The notes: generated from the sequence alone by a model not told the origin. A stretch of DNA of 64,000 nt from Acanthosepion lycidas (GCA_963932145.1 OZ010580.1:31509267-31573266); one strand, 5' to 3'; counted from the first letter of the stretch, positions 31,850-42,684 are shown. Made by a program: numbers and translations.

Positions 31850-32113
31850 AAAGATACATGATCACCCAAGTATGTATCATGTATGGCACTTAACTAACCG
31901 ATCTTCCTGCTTGGTTGATATCTATAATCAGAATTAACAACATTAAATCATCCTAATTCCCTTTCTTATTCCATTGGTAAGGAAGAAGTTCCACTCAGAC
32001 AGCTTCTTCCCTAGAACTGTCACTCTGTGGAACAGACTCCCAAGAGAGAATGTTCGCCTAATCACTACAATCTAAAGTCTAAGGTCAACAGATATATATC
32101 CAACATAGTCTAG
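31850..32113 (+). pseudogene. LINE K ORF2 C-terminus, fragment
   Basis: Frames give HDHPSMYHVWHLTNRS and, after a shift, RKKFHSDSFFPRTVTLWNRL, the end of a jockey/CR1-like ORF2 protein (the pattern FFPRTVxLWNxLP is typical). A related minus-strand piece with RRFHSDSFF lies at 54.1-54.3 kb. The copy is 5'-truncated and its end runs without a gap into a 5S-rRNA-like unit. Confidence 0.65.
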
Positions 32114-32229
32114 GCTTATGGCCACATCACATTGAACCACTGGCTGCCATATGATTATAGAAGTTAAACAACATTGAGCCTGGTCAGTACTTAAGTGACT
32201 GCTGAGGAATATCAGGTGCTGTAAGCTTC
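32114..32229 (+). pseudogene. 5S rRNA-like unit (pseudogene or 5S-derived retroposon end)
   Basis: The sequence GCTTATGGCCACATCACATT aligns with the start of eukaryotic 5S rRNA, AGAAGTTAAACAACATTGAG with its A-box region, GCCTGGTCAGTACTTAAGTG with the C-box region, and GAATATCAGGTGCTGTAAGC with its 3' end. The whole length of about 116 bases fits the 119-120 of 5S rRNA. Most differences are C to T and G to A changes at former CpG sites, plus loss of GGATGGG. It is too diverged to be functional. Confidence 0.85.
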
Positions 32230-32234
32230 AATGT

Positions 32235-32402
32235 GCAGGTGATGTAGTGGATAATGGCTTTGAATTGTTAATTGGAAAGCTGAATTCCAATTCCTATTGG
32301 GTTCTTTATATTCCTTTACATGAAAATACTCTTAGGAAAGGTATGAATCCACCTCTTCTCCCCCAGCTATGGGTTAATTAGTAAGAGATGTATGACTAAA
32401 CC
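32235..32402 (+). repeat. tRNA-derived SINE-A, copy 7
   Basis: A box GATGTAGTGGATAATGGCTT, weak B box CTGAATTCCAATTCCTATTG, then AAATACTCTTAGGAAAGGTA, ATCCACCTCTTCTCCCCCAG. It begins directly after the 5S-like unit. Confidence 0.7.
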
Positions 32403-33444
32403 ATTATCCCCAAAAACAATCTTACAATCTAAAAATATTTTCTGGCTTTAAATAACTAGCAAAGGTCTGATAAGCCATAGAAAACAAATCAGCCAACTAA
32501 CCTACCTAACCTCAAAATATACACCTTTTCCTCTTTCCTCTATAGTCTTACAATGATCTCATTCAATAACCCTCTACTTTGAATGGCTCTTGGGCCTTAT
32601 TGAGTGAACACAAGTTAAAAAAAATAATGAATGTCTCATGATTTTAATATTTTCAGATTTATTATAATCCTGAAGAGTCTAGCTATCCAAACTCACATTG
32701 TTAGAAGTTGTCATGTTTATAAGTAAATGGGTTCCAAACTGTCTAAGAAAACAGTAAAAATGATCTCTGCATATTACTGATCTTTTGATTCATACTGGTC
32801 TCTCTCTTTGGATTATGTCTGATGAAAAACAGATTCTCTGTCACAAGTCCAACTGTTCTTATCATTGCTTGCCACCTTCAAACAAGCAGTAAATACAACA
32901 AAAATAAAAAGAGAAAATTTTCTGTAATTAGTCAAGTGGAATATTCAAAGGAGTATCCATTTTCAGCTTTCATAATCAAGTCTAACAAATTCCTGATGAT
33001 TGGTATTCATAGCAACATCAAGCAGTTTGCAATGTGCTGATCCAAAAACCCGTACTTCTAAACGAATTGTGTTTCCACAGGAATCTATATTTCTTATACT
33101 GCTTTGATATTTGATGGCATACTTTATTTCTCAACTGAGTAGAAATCAATTACCAAACACTTAAGACAATAATACAAGTTACTTCTGTATACCAACACTA
33201 CTACTGCTGTGACAGTCTGTATCAGTCAAGAGCTTGAATATATATTACTATTCCAAGGGAATAGTCGATTATATGATTGTATTATAGCATAGTATGATTA
33301 CATTGATAGTATGATTATATGCATTATTCCAAGGGAATAATACAATCATCTAGATTTTGGACACAAGGAAAGAAATAATGAGAAATTGGATTTCAGACTT
33401 AACAAAGGATAAAAGGTATTCTTTCTCATACCTGCACTGTATAT
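32403..33444. other. No feature recognised; two short palindromes
   Basis: TATTCCAAGGGAATA occurs at about 33249-33263 and again inside ATTATTCCAAGGGAATAAT at about 33323-33341. I see no coding or known repeat otherwise. Confidence 0.45.
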
Positions 33445-33690
33445 TAGAACTGTTGTGGGTAGACCAGTGGTTAAAAGTGCAGAAAATAGAATTGGTAAGC
33501 AGAGTTCAAATTACAGATGAATCAGCTTGTGTTTACTTTAGAATAATGACCCATCTATGAATTAAATAGCAGGGCTGAATGGTTTCTCTAGACTTGATTG
33601 TTAATCAAACTAGGAGAAGGAAGGCTAAATTCAAAACCATAGAAGAGGTAATAAGAAACAACTTCACTATATTTCTTGGGAAAAATCATG
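33445..33690 (+). repeat. tRNA-derived SINE-A, copy 8
   Basis: A box GGGTAGACCAGTGGTTAAAA, B box GAGTTCAAATTACAGATG, then a shortened body with CTAGACTTGATTGTTAATCA, AAGGCTAAATTCAAAACC and AACTTCACTATATTTC. Confidence 0.65.
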
Positions 33691-34159
33691 ACAGTACATA
33701 GTTTACAGATATTAAAAAGGGCCATAATTAACTATGTTCTGGATATAAAAAATTGGACCTTAATACTGGCAGTAAGAAAGAAAAATAAAAAAGTACAAAG
33801 TTACTGTTTTTATACATTCCAAATCTATGAAAAGGGAGATAACTATATATCCATTATAAGAAAGATAAACAGAGTATTAATATAGCAGCTCCCATATGAA
33901 GTTCTTAGACATGTTCATTTCAAAGTCTACATTCTTGTATTTAGTGCACCACTGAACATTAATAAATTACTTATTCTTCAGCTGAAATGTTCCAAGTTTT
34001 TCTAACAATTTAAATTTAAAAGTTCCTCTTTTTATCAATGGATCTGATAACTGGAATTGACCATCTAACCAAAACATGTTGACCTCCCATTTTTACATCC
34101 TTTCTTGTTATATCCAATTTGAATTTTCTGTTACTAACAATGCTTTCCCTGTGCTGGTA

Positions 34160-34248
34160 GTATCATGTCTATGATTAGCTTGGGCTGGCTATGACCAGCT
34201 TGGACTAGCTATGACAAGCCAGTACCAGCTATGACCAGCTATGACCAG
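34160..34248. repeat. Minisatellite based on AGCTATGACC
   Basis: Variants of AGCTATGACC and AGCTTGGGCTGG alternate about eight times. The stretch runs up to the 34.25 kb sequence without another recognisable border. Confidence 0.75.
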
Positions 34249-34444
34249 AGGCCTGATTGAAAACACTCAGGTCACCACGTTAAAAACTGACCTTGTGTCA
34301 CAACCTGACTCAGTAGGGTGGTCAAGTAAATCTCTACTAACAATGATTGGTGTTTTCAATCTACTAGTTAGTGGTGCATTTTATGTGGAGCATTCATTTG
34401 GTAGTAATAACTTCTGTGTCCCTTCAGGACATGGGCAATCATGG

Positions 34445-34575
34445 ATCTTAATATCTCCTGTTAATTCCCCTCTCCAATTTCTCCACTGCCTTAACCAGGT
34501 ATTGAACTCATACTCTTTGGGTCCTGTCACTGGATCTAACTAACACCTTTATCCACTGTGCCATGTGTCCTTGAG
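34445..34575 (-). repeat. SINE-B head, minus-strand half of a fold-back
   Basis: On the minus strand: GGCACAGTGGATAAAGGTGT (A box), GAGTTCAATACCTGGTTAAG (B box) and GAGGGGAATTAACAGGAGAT. It ends at CCTTGAG, after which the sequence turns to the plus orientation. Confidence 0.75.
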
Positions 34576-34795
34576 GAGATAACTGATAACAGACATGACA
34601 CATGGAACTAGAACAGTCTACCCCAGTGAGTGAAATAAAGGGTTCAGTTTGACATTTCAACCACCTGAAGAAGGCCGGAGTGTACAACGGTTGAAATGTG
34701 ATAAATATGGTGCCAAAGATGAGGAAAATAGTCCAAGTAATGTAAATAGTGTACATAATACCTTATCTCAGAAATATAGACAGATGCTACGTGTT
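34576..34795 (+). repeat. SINE-B body and tail, plus-strand half of a fold-back
   Basis: GATAACTGATAACAGACATG, GAACTAGAACAGTCTACCCC, GGGTTCAGTTTGACATTTC, CACCTGAAGAAGGCCGGAGT, AAAGATGAGGAAAATAGTCC and the end CTTATCTCAGAAATATAGAC. Head and tail of one SINE thus lie in opposite orientations on either side of the junction. Confidence 0.75.
34665..34696 (+). ncRNA. Hammerhead-like core in SINE-B tail
   Basis: CTGAAGA, GGCCGG ... CGGTT, GAAA. The bases CAC before and GTG after the junction can pair as the first stem. Stem II is imperfect and the cleavage-site base is G, so this copy is probably inactive. Confidence 0.4.
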
Positions 34796-35029
34796 TAGTT
34801 TTGATTTTCTTTTGGGTATCTTTATATTTCTCAGATATAATCCAAGAAGATGTTACAGTAACTTTCAAAGAGAAATGATTCAAGTACATTGTAGTGAGTC
34901 CTAATAAAAAAATAAAATATGAAAATAAAATAGATAAACAATAAAAAGAATTAAAATTAAAATAAGGCATTTGTGCTTTCCTTTAAAACCATTATCTCTT
35001 TCTTTCTCTCTCTATACTTCTCTCTCAAC

Positions 35030-35610
35030 TAATGAGAAGGCAGCACTCAAATAAAAAAAAAGGGGAAAGAAAAAGCAAAGCCTGAACCTGGCTGCAAAAC
35101 AGCAAAAGTTTGCTGGACCAGGTATCTAGGCATTTGTAACTAAAAACTATCAAAGATCAGAGAGGCTCCAGGTAAACTTCCCCTATATAAAAAAATGAAA
35201 AAGAAACAAATGCCAGAAAATAAAATAATTTGGGCCAAAATTAACACAAACTTTGATGCTAGCTGAAACCAAGGTTCATGCCAGTAATCTGGGAGCCTGG
35301 TCAAAAGAATATGAACTGACATTCATGAGGCAAAAGTCAAGAAGGGACCACCAGGAAAACCAACCAACCATGTTGTGTGAAAAAGAAAAGTGGTCATCTG
35401 TTCAATGATATTTTCTGCCCTTCTTAGGGCTGAAAAAAAATCACAGCAGATTGACGCCACCACCTATTTCTAAGAGGACTACTTCTACCAAGTTCTAACT
35501 TCTAAACTACCCACTACTGAGCCAAAATGGTCTTTCTCCAAACTGCTACCAAGATCTGCCTTATAAACCAAATTTTGCTACACTGAATATCAAAGGACTC
35601 TAATCTAAAT
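35030..35610 (+). other. Candidate LINE 5' region, unassigned
   Basis: Less AT-rich than the surroundings, and near 35560-35590 a frame reads NFATLNIKGL, like the start of an endonuclease domain of a non-LTR retrotransposon (the LNIRGL pattern). The frame ends soon after. I treat this as a possible 5' fragment only. Confidence 0.3.
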
Positions 35611-35689
35611 CAAATAAACAAATATATATTATTTGTTTATGCTGTATACCCTTGAGTCAGTTTGTTTTATTCCAAAGTTTTTGATAAAA

Positions 35690-36345
35690 TAAATGCCAAG
35701 TTTCTCTGGCAAATCTTCACAACATCATTACTAATCAAACTTTTCAACTCTATCACTTAAGCATCCATAAGATTTTGAGACATTTCTTGATCAGCTATTG
35801 ACAGTATAGTATTTTCTAAATAAGGCTGATTCATTCAATTCTTGAATATAATCCCCAATGCCACATATTTGTTCTTCATCACCTACAATATGAACATTTA
35901 CTCAGTCTATATAGTTTCCATTTTGTTTGGGTTGTACACATTACTTTAACTTCCTTCCATGCATTTATATCCTTTATCTTCAACCTGATAAAAAGATTTC
36001 TTGTTTTAGTAGTGCAATTATTTACATTCTGAGCAGAATCTTTACATCTACCAGCAGTCATCTCCTCATTTATAGAATCAGTTTCATCTGGAATAGAATT
36101 TTGATAACCATCATCTTCATAAATGTCATAGGTGGTCCTTTATCTAAGCTCACATTTTCTGTTTTTCTTTTTTTTTTCATTATATATCTCTTTTCAGTGT
36201 TTTCATATATAACAATCTTTCAATTTCATCAGTTGGCATGGATGAGTACAATTGTAAGATTATCCATGGTGCATTAACAAACATTGGTAATCTTTTCCAA
36301 GTACAACTGCAAGCATTTCCAGTCTTTAATTTTTTTTTTTTGTTA
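35690..36345 (-). pseudogene. Copia-like pol, region before reverse transcriptase, relic
   Basis: On the minus strand a frame at 35879-36061 reads KIKDINAWKEVKVMCTTQTK and neighbouring shifts give Gln-Lys-Trp-type residues, similar to the segment before the copia reverse transcriptase (an xWKxNxVYxEV pattern). Together with the integrase piece at 37.6-37.96 kb, upstream in the same orientation, it suggests one copia-type element broken up by later insertions. Clade unknown; GalEa-like copia elements are the ones usual in aquatic animals. Confidence 0.4.
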
Positions 36346-36349
36346 TCTG

Positions 36350-36412
36350 TCTATATTTCTGAGATGAGGCATTATGTACATTATTCGGACTATTGTCCTC
36401 ATCTTTGTCACC
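36350..36412 (-). repeat. SINE-B tail, inverted
   Basis: TCTGTCTATATTTCTGAGAT, TTATTCGGACTATTGTCCTC and ATATTTATCACAACATTTTG, the reverse of the SINE-B 3' tail, directly joined to a plus-strand SINE-B head. Confidence 0.75.
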
Positions 36413-36690
36413 ATATTTATCACAACATTTTGGCACAGTGGATAACGGCGTTAGTTAGATCCAGTGATGGGACCCAAAGAGTGTGAGTTCAATACCTGGT
36501 TAAGGCGGTGGTGAACTTGGTGAGGGGAATTAACAGGAGATAACTGATAACTGACATCCATTAAACATGGCACGTGGAATTAGAACAGTCTACCCCAGTG
36601 AGTAAAATAAAGGGTTCAGTTTGACATTTCAACCACCTGAAGAAGGCCGGAACGTACAACAGCTGAAACATTTTTCTTTGTTAATAAACT
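36413..36690 (+). repeat. tRNA-derived SINE-B, plus strand
   Basis: A box GGCACAGTGGATAACGGCGT, B box GAGTTCAATACCTGGTTAAG, body GATAACTGATAACTGACATC and GGGTTCAGTTTGACATTTC, tail ACCTGAAGAAGGCCGGAACG. It is the best-preserved SINE-B in the window. Confidence 0.8.
36637..36668 (+). ncRNA. Hammerhead-like core in SINE-B tail
   Basis: CTGAAGA, AGGCCGGAACGTACAACAGCT, GAAA. It is the same core as in the 34.67 kb copy, with a further changed stem II. Confidence 0.35.
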
Positions 36691-36819
36691 TTATCACTAT
36701 ACTAAATTTGTGTAAATGTGCACATTATAACTGAGTTCTCTCCCAATCCTTTCACTTGAATCTGAATGTACTTTTGTCAGCCACTGTAAAGCATCCATAT
36801 TCTGGTATTTTTTCCCTGG

Positions 36820-37150
36820 TAGCCCAACTACATGAAGTTAAGCATGCTACTAGATTGGCATCTAGGTCTCTCCCTTTTACTGTTGAAATAGCTAAATGCT
36901 TTTCTTGCACATCCCACCTGTGGATTTCTCTTCCATTTATTTGCTTTTTATTGATAACTACAATCTTCAAAAATTTAAATGCAACATCAAATGCCATATT
37001 CTGTTTTTTTAATTACCATTCATCTTCTGTCCTTTCTTCAATCTTCCCTATTCTCAGTCTTCTCTTTCACTTTTACTCCCAGTAACCCCCTGCATACTAG
37101 TGGGAATCCCGCCTTGCTTGGGGTGAAATAATTAAAAAAAAAAAGAAAAA
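36820..37150 (+). pseudogene. LINE J1 ORF2 3' end, truncated copy
   Basis: Frames give TRLASRSLPFTVEIAKCFSC and TSHLWISLP, then a 3' UTR with TTCAAAAATTTAAATGCAAC and the end GCTTGGGGTGAAATAATT followed by A. The reading frame at 36756-37085 runs over the whole but is not the native frame throughout. Confidence 0.7.
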
Positions 37151-37242
37151 AGGAAGCGATAAGAAAATATAATTAGAAAACAAAGAATTAAAAAAATGCT
37201 GAAATACTATGTAATATCTAACATCCTATATGGGGTGAAATG

Positions 37243-37277
<35 letters not shown>
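37243..37277. repeat. (TA)n microsatellite
   Basis: A TA array directly before palindromic repeat H copy 3. Confidence 0.95.
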
Positions 37278-37279
<2 letters not shown>

Positions 37280-37437
37280 AGCACTCGTGGCCTGAGGATT
37301 GCATCTAGCATGAAACAAACTGTTGCCTCTAAGTGTTGACTTCTATGTTCACTTTTATATTTACACACACTCTATCTCTGATATTGAGCACTTTATCCCA
37401 TAAATATAGCACATCTTAAGACTATATTTCTATTTTT

Positions 37438-37440
<3 letters not shown>
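37278..37440 (+). repeat. Palindromic repeat H, copy 3 (single arm)
   Basis: GCATCTAGCATGAAACAAAC, TGCCTCTAAGTGTTGACTTC, TATTTACACACACTCTATCT and CATAAATATAGCACATCTTA: the reverse of the flank plus left arm at 5.27-5.40 kb. Only one arm is present. TA arrays flank it on both sides. Confidence 0.8.
37292..37316 (+). ncRNA. Hammerhead-like motif in repeat H
   Basis: CTGAGGA, a short TGC/GCA stem, GAAAC, then ACAAACTGTT, where the copies at 5.3 and 25.7 kb read ACAGACTGT and so form a perfect ACAG/CTGT third stem. TGGC before the core can pair with GCC after it. A T-T mismatch closes stem II. Confidence 0.5.

Positions 37441-37498
<58 letters not shown>
37441..37498. repeat. (TA)n microsatellite
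   Basis: A TA array directly after repeat H copy 3. Confidence 0.95.
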
Positions 37499-37499
<1 letters not shown>

Positions 37500-37599
37500 G
37501 ATCTAAAAACCTTCATAACTGGAAAATAATATAAAAGTGAAGGAAGACTGGAGTTAAAACCAACTACTCATTGTTTTTTACTAAAACTAACTATATTTT

Positions 37600-37960
37600 A
37601 ATGAGGTGATAGCACTTACTGTCTAAGTCCATTGGCTTCCATTTCCCATTTGATGAAAGTCTTGTAGAATACCTTCACCAATATTTGATTATGTTATTCC
37701 ACAATATCATTGCTGAATTCACCTGCTGTTGTTTCAGTCTTGCATTTAGTTTTTCATGACTTTTCTTCTATTTAATATTTGAAAATTCTCCTCCATTATC
37801 ACTTAAGAACTTCCAAGGTGCAGCAAGATATGCTATCAACATCAGGTAAATGTTTTTCACAATTTAATCTTGACATTTAGTAAAAATCAAACAAGCTGCA
37901 TATCTTACAGCTGAGTCATTTATGTATATAATCCCTTAAGTCTATACACACAACTTAATT
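37600..37960 (-). pseudogene. Copia-like integrase core, relic
   Basis: Integrase would insert the element cDNA. The minus strand reads PWKFLSDNGGEFSN, the classic second Asp motif of a copia-type integrase, then HEKLNARLKQ and, after shifts, the segment that should carry the catalytic Glu, here not identifiable. Upstream NDSAVRYAA may match the stretch after the first Asp. Frameshifts and stops break it. Confidence 0.6.
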
Positions 37961-40700
37961 AAATTTATCAGTCAAGGGAATATCAACAACTGGACATAAA
38001 GGTAACTATTTATACTGCATACATACATTACAAGAGTTGCAGCACTCTTTAATTATCTACAGGAATTCATTATCTAAAAAATTTCACCCTCATTAAAAAA
38101 TTTGAACATATATATATATATGAATAATGATAAAAGAATAACTTTTCTTTACTGATATATTTTGTCATCTGATGGACTTTATCAAGGCAAATGCAAGGAT
38201 TTATATACAGAAGTAAATAGCAATAGGTTTTCTAAATTTTAAATTTAAGACAGCTCATAAATATTCTTAAAGCTAACTGCGAAAGTCAAGGTAAACTATG
38301 GAAGATGCTAAGTGATATAATTTAATGCTTAATAAAAAAAAAAGTGAGTAAATGTTTTTATTGTAGTTTTTGAATTTTTTTAATGTAATTATTATTTTAT
38401 TTTAATTAGATAAATTATTTATGCAATTATTTTAAATAATAGGTTCTGATTTAACTATTTTCTTTTAATTTTAAAATGATCTTATGGTCATATACATGGC
38501 TGGTACAATAATCTTGTGGACCCTCACCAAATTTATGATACACATTTTTAATCTGACATAATTCATTATTTCTATTAATATTATATATGATGGATACATG
38601 TGTTTCAGTAGACAGCCATGTTTTGTTAAACGGTGTAATTCACATCTACTGGCCTCGGCATTCAAAAATCTTAATAAAGAAAAGGTGTGTTTCATCAAGA
38701 TGTTTTCCCCTTAGATTGGCAAAACCACCTTCAAGTCAGATGTACTTTAGACCACTCAACCATTATACACTTGACAACAATGCAAAGTTCAAGGTTCAGT
38801 TATCCTTGAATGACTATACTAGTAGACATGAATTACACTGAGTTAAATCAGAAGTGTCTATTCAATCATATGTATCCACTAAATATAACGTGTATATATA
38901 TATATATATATATAGCGAGAGAGAGAGAGAGAAAGAAAGAGATTGTATATTTCAAACACCAATCAATCAGAGAAAACTGAAAACAATCATTTTTAGTTTG
39001 TTTTTTTGTTTTCATCATGATTAAAAGTCTGTGCTCACTAGGGCCAAACATGGCTATGTTTTGACCTCGCTTTAAACTTTAAAGTATTATAACTGCAAAT
39101 AAATTTGCTTTTTTTTGTTTTCAAGTGTCCTCATAGTTTGTGGCATGTATGTCAAGATGACTACCAAAATAAAATTTTCATTCAGAGTTAACATTTATTC
39201 TTGTTTGTTTGCTTATCTGAGGTTTGTATTTGCAATCACATAAAGAAAAGAAATCTTATAAAAATGATAAAGCCTTTTGTAATACAATAAAATTTGAACA
39301 TTGACTCAGGAGATTTGTGACTGATTCTTAGCTATAGTCTTGTCCTTGAGTTTCTCACAAAATAAATAATGAAAAAAAGAAAAATACATTTTCATTGTTG
39401 AATCCAGGAAACAAACGATTTTCCTTTATTATTTATTGTTCTGTGTTTCTTTCTGTTATTTAGAAAAAAATCCTTTTACTTTTTATTTGTACAAAAATAT
39501 GTATTGGTATTGAAGCATTTAAAAGAATCAAACAGACAAAAGATTCGAATCAAATCATGTTTTCTTTTCTTCTTCACAAATATTTTTTAGATGTGAGTTT
39601 GTATTTTTCATTATAACATAACAGACATGTTCTGATTTGTATACATAATATTTTATGAATAGATATAAAATCGGTTATTTCTCTCTTTTTCTTGTTTTCA
39701 GGTTTATCATTTGAAATTTGTATGAATATTCATAGAACATATTCTGATTGTATCTTTTAAATGTGTTTTCCTCTCTTTTTGAAACCATGCAAGCACAAAT
39801 CATGATTTACGTTTATTGCAGACTGAAATAGTTCTAAAAATATGATTGAGAATTATTTTTATGTTTTTCAGTTAAAAATTTAGAAGTAAGAAGCTAACTA
39901 AAAGTAAGAAGCTAGACTACTTTTTACTGGCTTAAAATACTTTGTTGTTATTTGACATGGAACCAGCAAATTAGAAGTGTTCTTTTTCCATAAAAAGGAA
40001 AAAAAATAAATGATTTTCTTCACTTAGAAAAAAAAAAATAAAGCAAAATAACATTTTCTTTTCAACTAATATATTAAATTCATTTTCTGTGTTTGCATGT
40101 TTATGTAACATAAAAAGCAACCAGAACATTTTCTACCAATTTTACATGTCGATATTTTATGGACAGAACAAATTCTCTTTTGTTATGGGATAAGAAGTTT
40201 GCCATTTTGAAAGTTGACTGTTAAGACTTTGCTTGCATTTTGGAGGAAACAGGTATTTCTTATTACTTCATATCATGAGAATGTTTTGTCTTTTTTCTAT
40301 CAAATATTTGGTGATCATTTTCTATGTCAAATTATTGAAATATTTCATAAAAAATCAGCTTGCCACTTTAAATTTTTTATCTTTAATTCCAACAGGGATA
40401 ATTGTATCAGAAATTTAAAAAATAAAGAAAAAGAAAACCAGTGTTCTTTGGTTCACTGACAATAAATAAATAGATAGGAATAAAAGTGATTGAATGCAGT
40501 TTCCTGTAAAATGCCTGGAAAACATAAATTTATCATACCTTTATAAAATAAGCAACTGACTTATTTTAATATCCATCTGTTCATTTATGTGCAGTGTTTA
40601 ATCAATTTCTATGTCAAAAAAGACGAAGAAAATTGCAAAACACTGATCTCATAAACTTTGAATTTGCTCATTGTTAAACAGTTGTGCTAATATTGTTATC
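37961..40700. other. AT-rich stretch, no feature recognised
   Basis: Small arrays lie at about 38109-38121 (TA) and 38891-38940 (TA then GA). The 84-residue frame at 38587-38841 contains GVIHIYWPRHSKILIKKR and is unassigned. Nothing else is identifiable; much is A/T homopolymer. Confidence 0.45.
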
Positions 40701-40702
40701 TT

Positions 40703-40835
40703 TTAAGCCCAGGTTAGTCTGGCACAAGGTCAAATACAAGATTCTGTTATGATAATCTCCCATTCAAAATGATGACCTGGATTTGAACACTAAACACTGG
40801 GAAATCTATAACTCTCTACTAAGCTGACCTCTGAA
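40703..40835 (-). repeat. tRNA-derived SINE head
   Basis: On the minus strand CAGCTTAGTAGAGAGTTATA resembles an A box and GTGTTCAAATCCAGGTC is a near-consensus B box about 35 bases on. The sequence after it includes GACCTTGTGCCAGACTAACC. It is a tRNA-like SINE start and not a tRNA gene, since the acceptor ends do not pair. Confidence 0.55.
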
Positions 40836-41408
40836 CTTACAGTTCAAGTTACATACAATATCCATTTTAGGTGTTGATGATGTTGAAACCCCTCAAGTGA
40901 TGTCGATTCTGGTATCTGGTACAGTTCTTTGTTTGGAATTCTGTAGCACCAGTTCACAAGGTTCGAAGAGGAGTAGTGTTCACCAAGGCCCAGAGACTTC
41001 ACTCACTCAAAGCCATTTTTAATCAGTGATCTAAGAAATTGGTTGTATACAGCTGACAGTTTAGATATTTTTGAAAAGGTTTAGTACCATGAATGACATC
41101 CATATAAAAGTCTTGATCTGATGAGTCTATTTAAAAACATGACTTGAGTTTTCAGGTTAAAATTTTGGTTTTGAAGTAATTAGCTGTGTTGGGTGAAAAA
41201 CTGCCTCTAACATATACTATACTATATTCAATTTTCTTATCTCCTATACTAAATGCAGGGTATATAAATGAATTTGGATCATTCTTACCGTAAATTATCC
41301 AAATACCTATAGTGATCTGTTTTGAATAGACACGAATAATAATACTAATGTACTGGAGAATTAAATATTTTTTGTAAATTTAAATGTAACTTACACATTG
41401 GAAAACAT

Positions 41409-41410
<2 letters not shown>

Positions 41411-41482
<72 letters not shown>
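41411..41482. repeat. (GT)n(TA)n compound microsatellite
   Basis: GT repeats pass into a TA array of about 40 bases that ends at the Penelope-like fragment. Confidence 0.95.
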
Positions 41483-41484
<2 letters not shown>

Positions 41485-41489
41485 AGATC

Positions 41490-42065
41490 ATTTTTATTAG
41501 TTGATTTTTGGTGGACACTAAGTTTTGAGCTACTGTTAATGCAGTGTAGCATGATATCTAGGAAATGTTAAATATTGTTTTCTTCCATTTCATATGTAAA
41601 TTCTATTGTATGTTCATCTTTGTTTAGTTTATCTACAAGATCGGGTAAATCAGTATCATATGGATATATTAATAGAGCATCATCAATATACTGGAAGTTT
41701 GTTGATTGTTTAGGTAAAATATTTTAGAAATGACCAGATTCCAGAAATTCTAAGAAAATACATGTCATCACTCCACTAAGAGACACCACTATTGGTAATC
41801 CAAATTTTTATTTATAAAAATTATTATTATTTTAGCTATTTGTCAGGAGAGGTTTATCTTTGATTGTGTTATATGCTTTCTTAAGAGATTTAAGCATGTT
41901 TCAATCAGGACATTGGTGTAAAGGGATTTTATATCTAGACTGGCCATGAGTTTGTCAGTCATATTTGTTTCACTTAGTTTTTCAAATAGGTTGCCTGAAT
42001 TTTTTATATGTGATGGACTGATTGTTCCAAGGACAGTGGCTATAATAGCTACCTGTTTGTTTATG
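41490..42065 (-). pseudogene. Penelope-like element reverse transcriptase, fragment
   Basis: Penelope-like elements are retroelements with a telomerase-related reverse transcriptase. The minus strand reads MASLDIKSLYTNV (motif A), later FQYIDDALLIYPYDTDLPDL with the YIDD catalytic box at about 41679-41690, then TIEFTYEMEENN and HFLDIMLH. All belong to the palm domain of this class. Stops and shifts separate them, and no GIY-YIG domain is left here. The TA array marks the downstream end. Confidence 0.7.
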
Positions 42066-42186
42066 AGTACAGCTGTCTGCTAAGGTGGCTAGCAGATGCT
42101 TACACAGGTACATTTTTGTTTCATCAATAACTATAGAGCCAACCTGCAGTTTATACTGCAACTATGCTGCGCAGACACTAGTTATA

Positions 42187-42266
42187 TTAGGTTGGTGCAA
42201 AAATAATGTCGTTTTCTCACATAGTAACATATGTGAGAAAACGACATTATTTTTGCACCAACCTAA
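42187..42266. mobile_element. 80-bp palindromic mariner-type MITE, copy 2
   Basis: It runs from TTAGGTTGGTGCAAAAATAA to the exact complement at the other end, flanked by TA on both sides. The halves are perfect complements except the central AGTAACAT. Reversed, it is 79/80 identical to copy 1 at 7.06 kb. Such near-identity in a region full of worn repeats suggests both are young. Confidence 0.92.
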
Positions 42267-42684
42267 TAGTTTCTGGTAGAGAATGCAATATATGAAGTGA
42301 TCCACTGGTGAACAAGTTCAGTACAAATCACTGATCATGATGACTTGTGACTTTATGCTAACACAGCTATCAACAGCTTCTGAACAGTTTTTTTCTACCC
42401 AATTTGATTCACAAATCTTGGGTCAACCTCTGGTATGGTTTTCCGGCACTTCTCAATGATGTCACACACTAAAGTCATCTCTCCAGTTTGCTATTATCAA
42501 GATGTCAACCACTTGACACATCAACCACATTGAGATTCAAAGCTCGGTCTCATGATCAGAATATTAAAATTCTAACTGTGAACTTTCTATTAGATAAACT
42601 ATGGAACCTGTCAACATCTACAAGTGAACTTTTCCAATTTAGCTGGCTTCTATAAATGAAATGGATTTTGCTTTCTTCTTTTTT

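Noticed and set aside
32114..32229. Functional 5S rRNA gene
   Set aside because: Too many changes, including in the internal promoter, plus loss of bases; no terminator T run follows and it is fused to LINE sequence.
33249..33341. Palindromes TATTCCAAGGGAATA as operator sites
   Set aside because: They are two short palindromes in AT-rich sequence with no adjacent gene; chance or repeat origin is likelier.
38587..38841. 84-residue plus-strand frame as a host exon
   Set aside because: No recognisable domain, no splice-site context and an overlapping open frame on the other strand.
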